DNA of 64,000 nucleotides from Synechococcus sp. BL107 (GCF_000153805.1 NZ_DS022298.1:380616-444615); one strand, 5' to 3'. Counted from the first letter of the stretch, positions 44,733-53,384 are shown. Program-made: numbers and translations. Notes: a model not told the origin generated them from the letters alone.

Positions 44733-45272
44733 ATGCAAGCCAAAGCTGTTGTCACCATGCACACCATTGGTGAAATTAATCGCTTAATGGCTGATGCTGG
44801 TGTGATGAAACGTTCGCTTATCTCTGCCAATCACTGCTTCGCTTTCGAGCGGGATTTTGTGGGAACTTGGCGTTGTATTCCACTTTGTGTTCGGCGCAAA
44901 TTGGACTTAATGGGGCTGAAGCTGAAGTTGAGTCATTGGTTGGAGCTGTCGCAGACCCAGCGCCAAGAATTGGTGGATTGGTCGGATGCTCCAGATGCCC
45001 TTGAACAGTGTCGGGAGACGTTGCGCTCTCTGACTCGATCGATGGCTGATGGCATGGCGAAGGATCTTGCTCCAGCCGTGGATACGCCATGGCAGCAAGT
45101 TCATGCCATGCCGGTTGAGGTGGCTGATGCTGCGACAGCGCGCGGGGTGCGGTTGACTGCAGCGCAGTGGGCGAACTTGTCTGAGTTGGATCGATTTTGT
45201 CTTTGTAAGTTGGTCCGCCCTGGGCATGACCATCACAACCTGGCGGCAGCCTTCAGCGAAGTGTTGGGGTGA
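44733..45272 (+). CDS. narM: Nitrate reductase associated protein (NarM)
   Basis: This 179-aa protein has FAFERDFVGTWRCIPLCVRRKLDLMGLKLKL near 37-67, the signature of the nitrate-reductase-associated family, followed by SHWLELSQTQRQELVDW. In Synechococcus elongatus NarM is needed for active nitrate reductase, probably in maturation. The ATG at 44733 is used; an inner ATG at 44757 is possible. It converges with narB, overlapping by 20 bases. A loose NtcA-like site (GTA-N8-AAC) lies just upstream. Confidence 0.88.
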   Translation: MQAKAVVTMHTIGEINRLMADAGVMKRSLISANHCFAFERDFVGTWRCIPLCVRRKLDLMGLKLKLSHWLELSQTQRQELVDWSDAPDALEQCRETLRSLTRSMADGMAKDLAPAVDTPWQQVHAMPVEVADAATARGVRLTAAQWANLSELDRFCLCKLVRPGHDHHNLAAAFSEVLG

Positions 45273-47484
45273 GCAGACGGCGCAGTGCTTCCAGCCGCCC
45301 CTTCTCTTGTTCGATGGGCTTCACCACCGACACCGCCGCCGCCACGATCACAGCACAGGCTTTCAGCTCGGGCTGCTTTGAAATAGGACAGGCTTGATCG
45401 TGCATCAATGTGTTGGCTTCGCAGGCGCTCTCTTGGGTAAAGCCCCAGTGCATCGGCAAGAACACGGAGCCGCGTCGGATCTTGTCGGTCACCTTCACTG
45501 TTGCGGTGATGTGTCCACGGCGAGAGCTGATCGCTGCCAATTCACCGTTTACAACGTTGAGTTCTTGGGCATCGCCGGGGTGAATCTCTAGAAGGGGTTC
45601 GGGATGCATGCTTCGCAGACGCTCCACTTTTCCAGTGCGGGTCATCGTGTGCCATTGCCCGAGGTAGCGCCCCACCGTCAGCACGAGTGGATAGGTGTCG
45701 CATGGGGGTTCAGCGAGGCCCAGCGGTTGGTCGATCGAGAAGCGTGCGCGCCCGGATGGCGTTGCAAACCGATGGTCGGTGTAGAGCCGTTTGGATTCGT
45801 GGGGGGTGGTGCTTTCGCTTGGACATGGCCATTGTTGAGGCCCCTCCTCTGCAAGTAAGGCATGGCTGAGGCCAGACATATCGCAGAGTCGGCCTCGGGT
45901 GAGCTCAGCAAATTCGGCATAGACGTCAGCGGCTGAGTTGAAGCGGAACTGCTTCTCGAAGCCGAGTCGTTGTCCCACCTCTGCAAACACTTCCCAGTCC
46001 GGGCGGCTTTCGCCAAATCGGCGGCGGTAAGCGGGGCAATAGGTGACTCTGCGCTCCGAGTTCGTCATGGCTCCTTCCTTCTCACTCCATTGGGCGGCAG
46101 GTAGGAGTAAGTGGGCGTAATGGGAGGTTTCGGAATCGGCGTAGGCCTCACTCACCACGACCAAAGGACACTTGCTCATGGCAGCTTTCACCCTGTCCAG
46201 ATCAGGCATGCTGACGAGGGGATTGGTTGCGGCCACCCACCAGAGGTCGATCTCGCCCCTCTCCATCGCTTCGATCTGTTGCCAAGCGGCAAGACCGGGT
46301 GTGGCTGCGATGCTGCCGGCTGGAAACTTCCAAGCTTGCTCAACGTCCTGCCGATGTTGATCGTTAGCGACCAACCGATAACCCGGAAGTAGGTGGGATA
46401 GACCACCTGCTTCACGGCCGCCCATGGCGTTGGGTTGCCCCGTCAAAGAGAAGGGGCCAGCTCCCTCTTTGCCGATTTGTCCGGTGAGTAAATGCAGGTT
46501 GATCAGGCCGCACACCACAGCGGTGCCTTCTTGCCGCTGGTTCACCCCCATCGACCAAAGGCTGAGGACGTTTTCACGGCGGTGGAATAATTGCGCCACT
46601 TCCCGTAATCGCTTTTCGGGGAGGTTGCAGAAGCGGGCTACGCGCCTTGGTGTCCAGCGGGCTACGACGTCGAAAAAGGCTTCGTAGTTTTCGGTGTGGT
46701 CATCAATGAATGCTGGGTCTTGGCCGTTTTCTCGAAGAACCAGGTGAGCGATGCCGTGAAGCAAGGCAAGGTCACTTCCTGGTGCAATTGGTAGGTGGAT
46801 GTCTGCTGCTTTAGCGGTATCGGTTCGGCGGGGATCGACGACGACGATCGTGACGCTTCCGGGATTGCGTTTTTTTCGTTTGAGTAGACGCTGGAACAAC
46901 ACGGGATGGCATTCGGCCGTGTTGGTGCCAATCAGGAATGCCACGCTGCAGTGATCGAGGTCGTCGTAGCAGCAGGGCGGGCCGTCAGATCCGAGGCTTC
47001 GGGTGTATCCAGCCACGGCTGAACTCATGCACAGCCTTGAGTTGGCATCAAAGTTGTTGGTGCCAAGGGCACCCTTCATCAGCTTTTGGGCGACGTAGTA
47101 GTCCTCTGTGTGGAACTGACCAGAGCCATACATCGCAATGCTATTAGCGTTGCCTCGACGCTCCAAACTGCAGGCCATTTGCTTGGTGATTCGCTCAAGA
47201 GCGTCATCCCAACTAATGGCTTCAAAATTGTCATTGAAACTGCTGCGAAATAGTGGTTGGCGGAGCCGACCACTGGCGAGGGTCTCGCCGACGGTGGCAC
47301 CTTTGATGCACACCTGACCGAGGCTTGAAGGATGTTGCCGGTCGCCACGGGCTGTCCACATTGGGTTGCCTTCCGCATCCCGACGAACGGCTCGACCTTT
47401 CTCAGCAGGGGGCAAGAGTTCCAGGCCGCAGCCCACTCCGCAGTAGGGGCATTGGCTGCGCACGCTGCGGGGGCTTTGGGTCAT
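45253..47484 (-). CDS. narB: Ferredoxin-nitrate reductase
   Basis: NarB reduces nitrate to nitrite with ferredoxin electrons, using Mo-bis-MGD and one [4Fe-4S] cluster. The 743-aa product starts CPYCGVGCGLELLPP with the cluster cysteines near 13-20 and the fourth in GQVCIKGATVGETL near 57. Molybdopterin regions follow: IAMYGSGQFHTEDYYVAQKL near 118, SLWSMGVNQRQEGTAVV near 312, and the C-terminal PLVLTVGRYLGQWHTMTRTG. Length fits the cyanobacterial family. An intrinsic terminator lies between it and the upstream transporter gene. Confidence 0.97.
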   Translation of the reverse strand: MTQSPRSVRSQCPYCGVGCGLELLPPAEKGRAVRRDAEGNPMWTARGDRQHPSSLGQVCIKGATVGETLASGRLRQPLFRSSFNDNFEAISWDDALERITKQMACSLERRGNANSIAMYGSGQFHTEDYYVAQKLMKGALGTNNFDANSRLCMSSAVAGYTRSLGSDGPPCCYDDLDHCSVAFLIGTNTAECHPVLFQRLLKRKKRNPGSVTIVVVDPRRTDTAKAADIHLPIAPGSDLALLHGIAHLVLRENGQDPAFIDDHTENYEAFFDVVARWTPRRVARFCNLPEKRLREVAQLFHRRENVLSLWSMGVNQRQEGTAVVCGLINLHLLTGQIGKEGAGPFSLTGQPNAMGGREAGGLSHLLPGYRLVANDQHRQDVEQAWKFPAGSIAATPGLAAWQQIEAMERGEIDLWWVAATNPLVSMPDLDRVKAAMSKCPLVVVSEAYADSETSHYAHLLLPAAQWSEKEGAMTNSERRVTYCPAYRRRFGESRPDWEVFAEVGQRLGFEKQFRFNSAADVYAEFAELTRGRLCDMSGLSHALLAEEGPQQWPCPSESTTPHESKRLYTDHRFATPSGRARFSIDQPLGLAEPPCDTYPLVLTVGRYLGQWHTMTRTGKVERLRSMHPEPLLEIHPGDAQELNVVNGELAAISSRRGHITATVKVTDKIRRGSVFLPMHWGFTQESACEANTLMHDQACPISKQPELKACAVIVAAAVSVVKPIEQEKGRLEALRRLLTPTLR

Positions 47485-47501
47485 ACAAATAGAAGAAGAA
47501 C

Positions 47502-47527
47502 AAAAACCCGGGGTCGAGGCCCCGGGT
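47502..47527 (-). terminator. Intrinsic terminator between nrtP and narB
   Basis: On the minus strand ACCCGGGG and CCCCGGGT form an 8-bp GC-rich stem with a 6-base loop, followed directly by a five-T run (AAAAA at 47502-47506 on the plus strand). It lies 37 bases after the nrtP stop and 17 bases before the narB ATG. It probably attenuates read-through from the transporter to the reductase. Confidence 0.85.
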
Positions 47528-47564
47528 ACAGCTGCACTGTCAGAGCACTGCGGAATGGAACTGA

Positions 47565-49106
47565 TTAGGCCACTTCGCCTTCATGCAACTCATCGAAGGA
47601 ACCTTTGGGTTCCTTGAGGAAGAAGAAGCAGAAGAAGGCGACGATCAGACCAGCTACACCCAGGATCTGGAAGAAGGCGCTGTTGGAAGCAGCGATCACC
47701 TCGGGAGTTGGTTCTCCGCCACCGCCCATCCACATCGGCAGAAGGCTGAAAATCGTGAGGTAAGTCACGGCACCAACGTTGCCGTAGGCACCGACGAGTC
47801 CGGCCACCTGTCCGGTGATGCGACGTTTGACAAGGGGGACCAGAGCAAATGTTGCCCCCTCGCCGGACTGCACGAAGAAGGACGCGAGCATGGTGATCGC
47901 CACGGCTATGACGATTCCAGTGGTGCCGGTGAAGGTACCGGGTTTGATCATGCTCATCACCAAGTAGCCGACTCCCAATCCAGCGGTGAGGAAGCCCATC
48001 GTGTTTTTCCGGCTACCAACTTTGTCGGAGATCAGGCCTCCAGCAGGACGGGCGACCAGGTTCACGAAGGCGAAGCAAGACGCCAGGATGCCTGCTGTGG
48101 CTTTCGGCAGATCGAATGTCGTTTCAAAGAAGGTCGGCAGCATGGACACCACCGCCAGCTCGGAGCCGAAGTTCACGATGTACGTGAGCTCCAAAATGGC
48201 AACTTGGCGGAATTCATAACGGTCTTCTTTGGGATAAACCTTGGTGCCAAGAATCAGTTCTCGATTGGTTCGAATAATTCCCCAGGTTTGGAAAGCAAAC
48301 CAAACAGCCACGGCGCCAATGGCCAGTGGGTAAGTGCCCGCATTCAGGAATCCAACTTTTTGCAGGCGCCAGCAGAGCACGCAAAGAATGGCTGCGAAGG
48401 GAACATTCATTCCCAGCAATCCCCAGAAATCACGCATCGAGGTGACTTCTAAACCTGCGGTTCTCGAAGGGCGTTGGTAGGTCTTGCCCGGAGGTGTATC
48501 GGTGACGTTGAAGAAGTAGAAAATGCCGTACGCGGCAGAAATGATGCCGGTGATGGCAATGGCTCCACGCCAGTTCAAAACCGCACCAGTTGGTAGTTCA
48601 AATCCACCGGAGAACGACAGGAAGCCGGCGAGGGCCACCATGGTGAGAGCGGAAAAGGCGGAGCCAAAGTTGCCCCAGCCGCCGTAGATGCCCTCGGCTA
48701 AGCCGATCTCTTTGGGTGGGAACCATTCAGCCACCATGCGGATTCCGATCACGAAGCCGGCGCCAACGATGGAGAGCAGCAGACGAGCCACCACCAATTG
48801 GTTGAAATCCTGTGCCGACGCAAACAGCAGGCAGGGGATGGCTGAAAAGACCAGGATCCCTGAGTAGGTGAGCCGAGGCCCGTATTTATCGAGCAGCATG
48901 CCGATGAGCACGCGAGCCGGGATGGTGAGGGCCACGTTGCAAATAGCCACGGTGCGGATCTGACCCAGCGTGAGTCCGAGATCCGCTTTAACGGTGGTAG
49001 CAAGAGGGGCCAGGTTGAACCAGACCACGAAGGTCAGGAAAAAGGCGAACCAGGTGAGGTGGAGGGTTCGATACCTTCCCTGGAACGACCAAAGGTCGCG
49101 AAGCAT
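47565..49106 (-). CDS. nrtP: Nitrate/nitrite permease, MFS NNP family
   Basis: This 513-aa, 12-helix protein is the high-affinity nitrate/nitrite transporter of marine cyanobacteria (also called napA). Visible are LTWFAFFLTFVVWFNLAPLA in TM1, VICNVALTIPARVLIGMLLDK-like motif near 53-72 (seen as AICNVALTIPARVLIGMLLD), and IYGGWGNFGSAFSALTM near 138, the NNP nitrate signature region. A long cytoplasmic loop separates the halves. A perfect GTA-N8-TAC box lies 145 bases upstream of the ATG. It is followed by an intrinsic terminator and narB. Confidence 0.95.
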   Translation of the reverse strand: MLRDLWSFQGRYRTLHLTWFAFFLTFVVWFNLAPLATTVKADLGLTLGQIRTVAICNVALTIPARVLIGMLLDKYGPRLTYSGILVFSAIPCLLFASAQDFNQLVVARLLLSIVGAGFVIGIRMVAEWFPPKEIGLAEGIYGGWGNFGSAFSALTMVALAGFLSFSGGFELPTGAVLNWRGAIAITGIISAAYGIFYFFNVTDTPPGKTYQRPSRTAGLEVTSMRDFWGLLGMNVPFAAILCVLCWRLQKVGFLNAGTYPLAIGAVAVWFAFQTWGIIRTNRELILGTKVYPKEDRYEFRQVAILELTYIVNFGSELAVVSMLPTFFETTFDLPKATAGILASCFAFVNLVARPAGGLISDKVGSRKNTMGFLTAGLGVGYLVMSMIKPGTFTGTTGIVIAVAITMLASFFVQSGEGATFALVPLVKRRITGQVAGLVGAYGNVGAVTYLTIFSLLPMWMGGGGEPTPEVIAASNSAFFQILGVAGLIVAFFCFFFLKEPKGSFDELHEGEVA

Positions 49107-49250
49107 TGCTTGAGTGGTGTTATGCCACGGGCTTCAGAAAAAAGGTGCCCGAGGGTGACGAAACGGTCTAAAAAACATCCGCTTATGGATCTAGTTAACC
49201 AATTATGGATGACATTTTTGGTTTGAATGGCTACTTAAAATTTCATTTTT

Positions 49251-49264
49251 GTATCTTGCATTAC
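49251..49264. promoter_or_regulatory. NtcA-type box in the nrtP-mobA spacer
   Basis: The sequence GTATCTTGCATTAC matches the palindromic NtcA consensus GTA-N8-TAC perfectly and lies in the 212-base divergent spacer, 145 bases from the nrtP ATG and 106 from mobA. No clear TA-N3-T -10 element is positioned at the usual 22-23 bases on the nrtP side, so activity is inferred. A perfect match occurs by chance about once per 4 kb. Confidence 0.65.
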
Positions 49265-49369
49265 ATCTATTTTTCTGATGAGATTGATCAGTTATCCTGC
49301 TTAGCTTTGATTTAGTAGTTGTTGCGACACTCTTGGGTGCTGTCTTGGTCGGAGATTTGTTTTAGAAGG

Positions 49370-49963
49370 ATGAATTGTTTGGTTAAGTCGCTTCGTGTTT
49401 GCCTTCTGAGTGGTGGTGAGAGCCGTCGGATGGGGCGGGACAAAGCATTGCTGCCGCATCAGAAGGGTGGTGTTTGGCTCACGGCAATGATTGATCAGTT
49501 GATGCCATTGGGTCTGCCGGTTGTTGTGGTCAGCCGCCATCAGGTTCACGCGGATGTCTTGGCGCATCAATCTGATCTGAAATTTGTGTTGGAGCCACCT
49601 CCCTGGAATGGACCATTGCAGGCTCTCAACTTTGTTTTGTCATCCGGATCAGATGGTGCTTGGCTTGTGCTTCCCGTGGATATGCCTCGGCTCACGACCG
49701 TCGTCTTTCAACAATTGATTGACGCTTGGCGACGGCACCCCAACAAGGTGGCTGTGGCCCATGACGGTGAGCGCCTTCAGCCGCTTTTGGCCATCATTCC
49801 TTCGGGATCTCCCTTCCGAACATCTTTGTCAGAGCAGCTTTCTAGTGGTTGTTATCGCTGGTTGGACTGGTTGGACCGGGTGCCCTATGAGTCAGTGGTG
49901 CTGCCTTCAGGTTGTTTGCTGAATGCCAATCAGCCGAAGGATCTGTTGGCGTTGTCGGAATGA
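49370..49963 (+). CDS. mobA: Molybdenum cofactor guanylyltransferase-like protein
   Basis: MobA adds GMP to molybdopterin to make MGD, the form used by NarB. The 197-aa product has VCLLSGGESRRMGRDKALLP near 9-28, the nucleotidyltransferase loop, and GAWLVLPVDMPRLTT near 97 (metal-binding Asp). The ATG at 49370 sits in an AGAAGG context; a TTG at 49379 would be spaced better from that site and is an alternative. The stop overlaps the moaA ATG (ATGA). Confidence 0.9.
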   Translation: MNCLVKSLRVCLLSGGESRRMGRDKALLPHQKGGVWLTAMIDQLMPLGLPVVVVSRHQVHADVLAHQSDLKFVLEPPPWNGPLQALNFVLSSGSDGAWLVLPVDMPRLTTVVFQQLIDAWRRHPNKVAVAHDGERLQPLLAIIPSGSPFRTSLSEQLSSGCYRWLDWLDRVPYESVVLPSGCLLNANQPKDLLALSE

Positions 49964-50997
49964 CTGATACGACATCGAATGTTGATTGGTATGGAAGGCC
50001 ACTGGGTGTGATGCGTTTGTCGCTGACGGCCCGCTGCAATTTGGCGTGCCCCTATTGCTGCCCTGATTCTCGTGATCCAGAGGGAATGCTGGATTTGCAG
50101 GACCAGTTGCGTTTAATTCGTGTTGCTTGTTCCTTGGGAGTTCATACCGTCAGGCTGACCGGCGGAGAGCCATTGCTCAGTGATCGCCTTGAGCCATTGT
50201 TGGCGGCGATTGCTTTTGATCGACCTGCTGGCTTGAAGGAATTAGCTCTGACGACGAATGGTGTTCTGCTTTCGCCTGAGCGAGCTTTGCGGCTCAAGCG
50301 TGCTGGTTTGGACCGTATAACGATCAGCCTGGATGGTGCCGATGGAGCCAGTGTTGCTCGCATGGCTGGTTTGCAAGGTGGGGCTCCAGCTGGTCAATCC
50401 TTGTTGGATCAGGTGTTGTTGGGTCTAGAGGCGGCTCGATCGGCTGGCTTCCATTCGTCTCACGGTGCTTTGAAGCTCAATACGGTGATTCAGAAAGGCC
50501 GGAATGATGATCAGTTGATTCCGTTGGCCCGGCTGGCCCGTGATCGCGGGTTGGAGTTGCGTCTGATCGAATACATGGATGTGGGAAGCCGTAACGGTTG
50601 GTCGCTTGCTCAGGTGATGCCTGCTGTGGAGATGGTGCAGTGCGTGTCATCGCACTGGCCTCTAGACCCGGTTGGCCGTTCATCAAACTCCACGACATCG
50701 CGGTGGCGGTATCGCGATGGTGCTGGCCATATCGGTGTGATTAGTTCAATTAGCGCGCCGTTTTGTGGAGATTGCAATCGGATAAGGGTTACTGCAGATG
50801 GTCAAGTATTTACTTGTTTATTTGCATCGCAGGGCGTAGATCTTCGGCCTTATTTAAGAGCTAGCGAACCAGAGCTTCAGCTCCGTGATTGCCTGGCTGG
50901 TTTATGGACGCGCCGCTCTGATCGCTTTAGTGAAGAGCGGAGTCTGCGGAGTGGTCAAGAAAAACCCCATGCCGAGATGGCTTATCTGGGGGGATAG
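49960..50997 (+). CDS. moaA: GTP 3',8-cyclase (radical SAM)
   Basis: MoaA, with MoaC, converts GTP to precursor Z, the first step of molybdopterin synthesis. The product (345 aa) has the radical SAM cluster CNLACPYC near 27, TVRLTGGEPLLSDRLEPLLA near 65, and the C-terminal cluster FCGDCNRIRVTADGQVFTCLF near 265-285; it ends in LGG, as required. The ATG at 49960 overlaps the mobA stop; an ORF-start ATG at 49912 would add 16 non-conserved residues. Confidence 0.96.
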   Translation: MTDTTSNVDWYGRPLGVMRLSLTARCNLACPYCCPDSRDPEGMLDLQDQLRLIRVACSLGVHTVRLTGGEPLLSDRLEPLLAAIAFDRPAGLKELALTTNGVLLSPERALRLKRAGLDRITISLDGADGASVARMAGLQGGAPAGQSLLDQVLLGLEAARSAGFHSSHGALKLNTVIQKGRNDDQLIPLARLARDRGLELRLIEYMDVGSRNGWSLAQVMPAVEMVQCVSSHWPLDPVGRSSNSTTSRWRYRDGAGHIGVISSISAPFCGDCNRIRVTADGQVFTCLFASQGVDLRPYLRASEPELQLRDCLAGLWTRRSDRFSEERSLRSGQEKPHAEMAYLGG

Positions 50998-51068
50998 GGC
51001 TATCTGGTGCCGTTTATTGGATATTTATGAAATCGTTTCTAGTTCTTAGAGCCTTTCTTGTGGTTGTC

Positions 51069-51263
51069 CTAAAGAGCGTGAAAGTGCTTTCTGCAGTCAT
51101 CAAGAGTGATCACACACTCAACACCTTGGTCTCGATTCACCACGCGGTAGGTCTGGCCGGTGGCCATGCATTTCGTCCGGGCATCCACGAAAGCTTTAAA
51201 TTCCGTTTTGCGTTGGATTTCAGGCTGCCAGTGAGTGCCTGATTTTCTCTCGATTGTGAACAT
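51069..51263 (-). CDS. Small protein of unknown function (64 aa)
   Basis: From ATG 51263 the frame encodes MFTIERKSGTHWQPEIQRKT and continues with Lys/Arg-rich helix-forming sequence, ending CVITLDDCRKHFHAL. Composition and continuous reading look real. There is no signal or membrane helix. It shares its orientation with the DUF4278-type gene upstream. The family is not recognised. Confidence 0.5.
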   Translation of the reverse strand: MFTIERKSGTHWQPEIQRKTEFKAFVDARTKCMATGQTYRVVNRDQGVECVITLDDCRKHFHAL

Positions 51264-51398
51264 GGCGGGACCTAACCCTTGCACCATGGCTCTGATGGCG
51301 ACCAGTTGTTCAGAAACTTCGGAAAAAACTCGGGATCACTCCTGTAAGTACGTGGAGGATGTGAGTTTGCCCATCTCTGAGCGCTTGCTAGGGAGTCG

Positions 51399-51440
51399 CT
51401 TCTGCCTGCTCAGGTTCACAAGAACCTTGGCAGGCAGAAG
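51399..51440. other. Strong hairpin after the DUF4278-type gene
   Basis: An 11-bp perfect arm pair (CTTCTGCCTGC at 51399-51409, GCAGGCAGAAG at 51430-51440) continues past a short mismatch into a second 6-bp pair (AGGTTC/GAACCT) with a four-base loop. It starts eight bases after the minus-strand stop of the DUF4278-type gene. No T run follows on either strand, so it may be a stabilising hairpin or a small-RNA element rather than a plain terminator. Confidence 0.7.
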
Positions 51441-51448
51441 GGTGATGC

Positions 51449-51625
51449 TCAGCTGCAGCGCACGTACTGCAGGCCGCGGTAAGTCAGTACAACCGACTGC
51501 TCAGTTTTTGCTGCCTGTTGGCGCGTCTTGTAGATGTGACGTCGATAGGTGAGCTGAACGCTTGTGGGCTGTTCAGTGACGTGAGGCTGTTGATACTGAT
51601 GGCCTCTGTACAGAAGGGAAGTCAT
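51449..51625 (-). CDS. DUF4278-type small protein with YRG repeats
   Basis: The 58-aa product starts MTSLLYRGHQYQQPH and ends with VVLTYRGLQYVRCS; two LxYRGxxY motifs (plus a third, LTYRRHIY) frame a Gln/Thr-rich linker. This repeated motif is the hallmark of the DUF4278 family found in cyanobacteria. It is too short for default ORF calling. A perfect GTA-N8-TAC palindrome lies 85 bases upstream and a strong hairpin just downstream. Function unknown. Confidence 0.75.
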   Translation of the reverse strand: MTSLLYRGHQYQQPHVTEQPTSVQLTYRRHIYKTRQQAAKTEQSVVLTYRGLQYVRCS

Positions 51626-52002
51626 GGTGATTGTTCAAGCAAGCTCCCAGGTCCCCGTTCCATGGCCTGAGGTGTGATGCGCTTTGCGTATCAGCAAAGT
51701 GAACGTTGTGTAGCTGTTGCTACAGCAAAATTTTCCCTAACAACAAATAGCAATGGAGTTCAGACTGATACATCTTTAGGATTTCTTATGAAACTAGGTT
51801 GCTTTCTCGTTCATGATTTGCAGTTTTCGCTGGATTCTTAGCTGACGACCCTTCTCAAAAGGGCTGGTGATTAGGTCGTGAATGTTGTTCTTGGGTTTGG
51901 AATGGATTGGAGCGTATTGCTTAAAGCGTGGCTGTTGGCACTAAAAAACTTTATTGACTCGGTCAAAGTAGTGGGAAATAAATTGGGAATTCCCATTGCT
52001 AC
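51626..52002. other. 377-base spacer with an NtcA-like palindrome and a putative promoter
   Basis: The divergent spacer between the DUF4278-type and cupin genes has a perfect GTA-N8-TAC at 51710-51723 (GTAGC-TGTT-GCTAC, itself a hairpin) and, near the cupin side, TTGACT (51954-51959) and TAAATT (51979-51984) that could be -35/-10 elements, with a TTGAC-TCG-GTCAA inverted repeat overlapping the -35. No gene above about 20 codons is credible in between. Confidence 0.55.
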
Positions 52003-52494
52003 ATGTTTGAGTTGATTTCGTACGAACGATTTAGGGATACGCCTGCAGTGCGGTTTTTTGATGTCACGATAGGGTCGTCAAATGCCCGTGATCTTGTTAT
52101 TCATAGTGGGCCTGCCATTAGTCCTCCAAATGATCTGAAAACAGGAGACTGGCAATTTTATTTACATCCCCACCAGGAAGATAATCTCCTCGCTGCAAGT
52201 GGAGGGCGTACGTTTTATCTCGTTAATCTTTCTTGGGATCAGCCTTTTCATATTGTTCGTTTAGCGGCTGGAGGCGACATCCTCCGTATCCCTCCTGGAA
52301 CGTTTCATCGATCCATCTCTGATTTGGATGGATCAGTTGTGCTGAATCAAGCGGTTCGTGACCAGGGAGCATCGTTGACCCGTGAATTCCGTGTTTACAA
52401 CAGTGGTCGCATCCCTGCTTTGAAATTTGCGACGTCCCTGGGTGCTAGCCGACCTGTGCTGCATGGTGTTGAGCCCCTTCTTCAAGCTGCTTGA
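52003..52494 (+). CDS. Cupin-like protein
   Basis: The 163-aa product has WQFYLHPHQEDNLLAASGGR near 48-67 and ILRIPPGTFHRSISDLDGSV near 92-111, matching the two conserved histidine/glutamate-containing beta-strand motifs of an RmlC-like cupin. The remaining metal ligands cannot be fixed, and no substrate is inferred. It converges with the transglutaminase-like gene by a 13-base overlap, so it may belong to the same functional module despite opposite strand. Confidence 0.7.
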   Translation: MFELISYERFRDTPAVRFFDVTIGSSNARDLVIHSGPAISPPNDLKTGDWQFYLHPHQEDNLLAASGGRTFYLVNLSWDQPFHIVRLAAGGDILRIPPGTFHRSISDLDGSVVLNQAVRDQGASLTREFRVYNSGRIPALKFATSLGASRPVLHGVEPLLQAA

Positions 52495-53384
52495 ATCAGG
52501 GTCGTTTTTTTCTCAGGTTGATTGGTTTTGTCGTCAACGGTGGCTTGGATCGTCCAACTCAGTTGGCTTTGCGTTGATGCCAGTCCGCTGAAGTTGCCAG
52601 TAATCGCTGCCGTGAGGTCTGGACTTGAGGAGCTTGCCAGCACGATGTAGCGATCGGTTGTTTCTCCTCCGGCGCTCGGATCAAATCCACGCCATCCGGC
52701 ACCTGGTAAATAAATCTCTGCCCAGGCATGTAGGTCGTACGACTCGGGTGCTGGATTCGCTAGGTGATACCCGCTTACAAATCGTGCCGGTAGCCCAATG
52801 CTTCTGCAGCATTCGACCATCAACATGGCGAGGTCGCGGCAGGAACCAACCCGCTCCCGCAGTGTTCGTCCCGCCGGCCAGGCGGCACCTTGATGACGTT
52901 GGGTGTATTTGACCCTGTCTTGGATCATCTCGATGAGCTGCTGGAGAAACGACAGTGCTTGTTGGTTGGTGCCCATCAAGGCGTCTTGAGCCAAAGCAAC
53001 AGCTGAGGGATCGTGTTGCCCATTTGGCAGCCAGCCCTCCAGTGCACCTTGAAGATCTGGATTTAGACGACCCCGTGGGTAGGGGAGCAGTGGTTCGCGA
53101 CCACCTAGACAATTCAGTAAGGGCGCTGCAGTTGTGGTTTCAACGCGACTGCAAGCTTCAAAGCGGAGTTCGTCGGTGGTGTTCAGAAAGCGCACGCGTT
53201 GAATGGCATCGCCACTGGCTGCCACGAGTTCATGGCTGTGGCAGGGCTTGGGCGAAATGTTGAGTTGGTAATCCAGCAGGCGCTGATGACCATGACCCCG
53301 AGGTCGCATGCAGAGTCTGTGCTCGCTCAAGCTGACCGGAGCGTCGTAGTTGTAAGTGATGCAGTGGGTTAGCTCAGCGCGCAT
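52482..53384 (-). CDS. Transglutaminase-like cysteine protein
   Basis: The 300-aa product has a beta-rich N-terminal domain (YNYDAPVSLSEHRLCMRPRG) and a transglutaminase core: RVGSCRDLAMLMVECCRSIG near 174 with the active Cys, YDLHAWAEIYLPGAGWRGFDPSAGG near 213 with His and Asp. Such proteins act as peptidases or amide-bond-forming enzymes. It is the last gene of the ATP-grasp/alpha-E operon; its start overlaps the alpha-E stop by 16 bases. Confidence 0.88.
   Translation of the reverse strand: MRAELTHCITYNYDAPVSLSEHRLCMRPRGHGHQRLLDYQLNISPKPCHSHELVAASGDAIQRVRFLNTTDELRFEACSRVETTTAAPLLNCLGGREPLLPYPRGRLNPDLQGALEGWLPNGQHDPSAVALAQDALMGTNQQALSFLQQLIEMIQDRVKYTQRHQGAAWPAGRTLRERVGSCRDLAMLMVECCRSIGLPARFVSGYHLANPAPESYDLHAWAEIYLPGAGWRGFDPSAGGETTDRYIVLASSSSPDLTAAITGNFSGLASTQSQLSWTIQATVDDKTNQPEKKTTLIQAA

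Noticed and set aside
47583-48452. 289-codon frame antisense to nrtP
   Set aside because: Shadow of the transporter codons; charged, low-complexity product with no domain; the minus-strand gene is certain.
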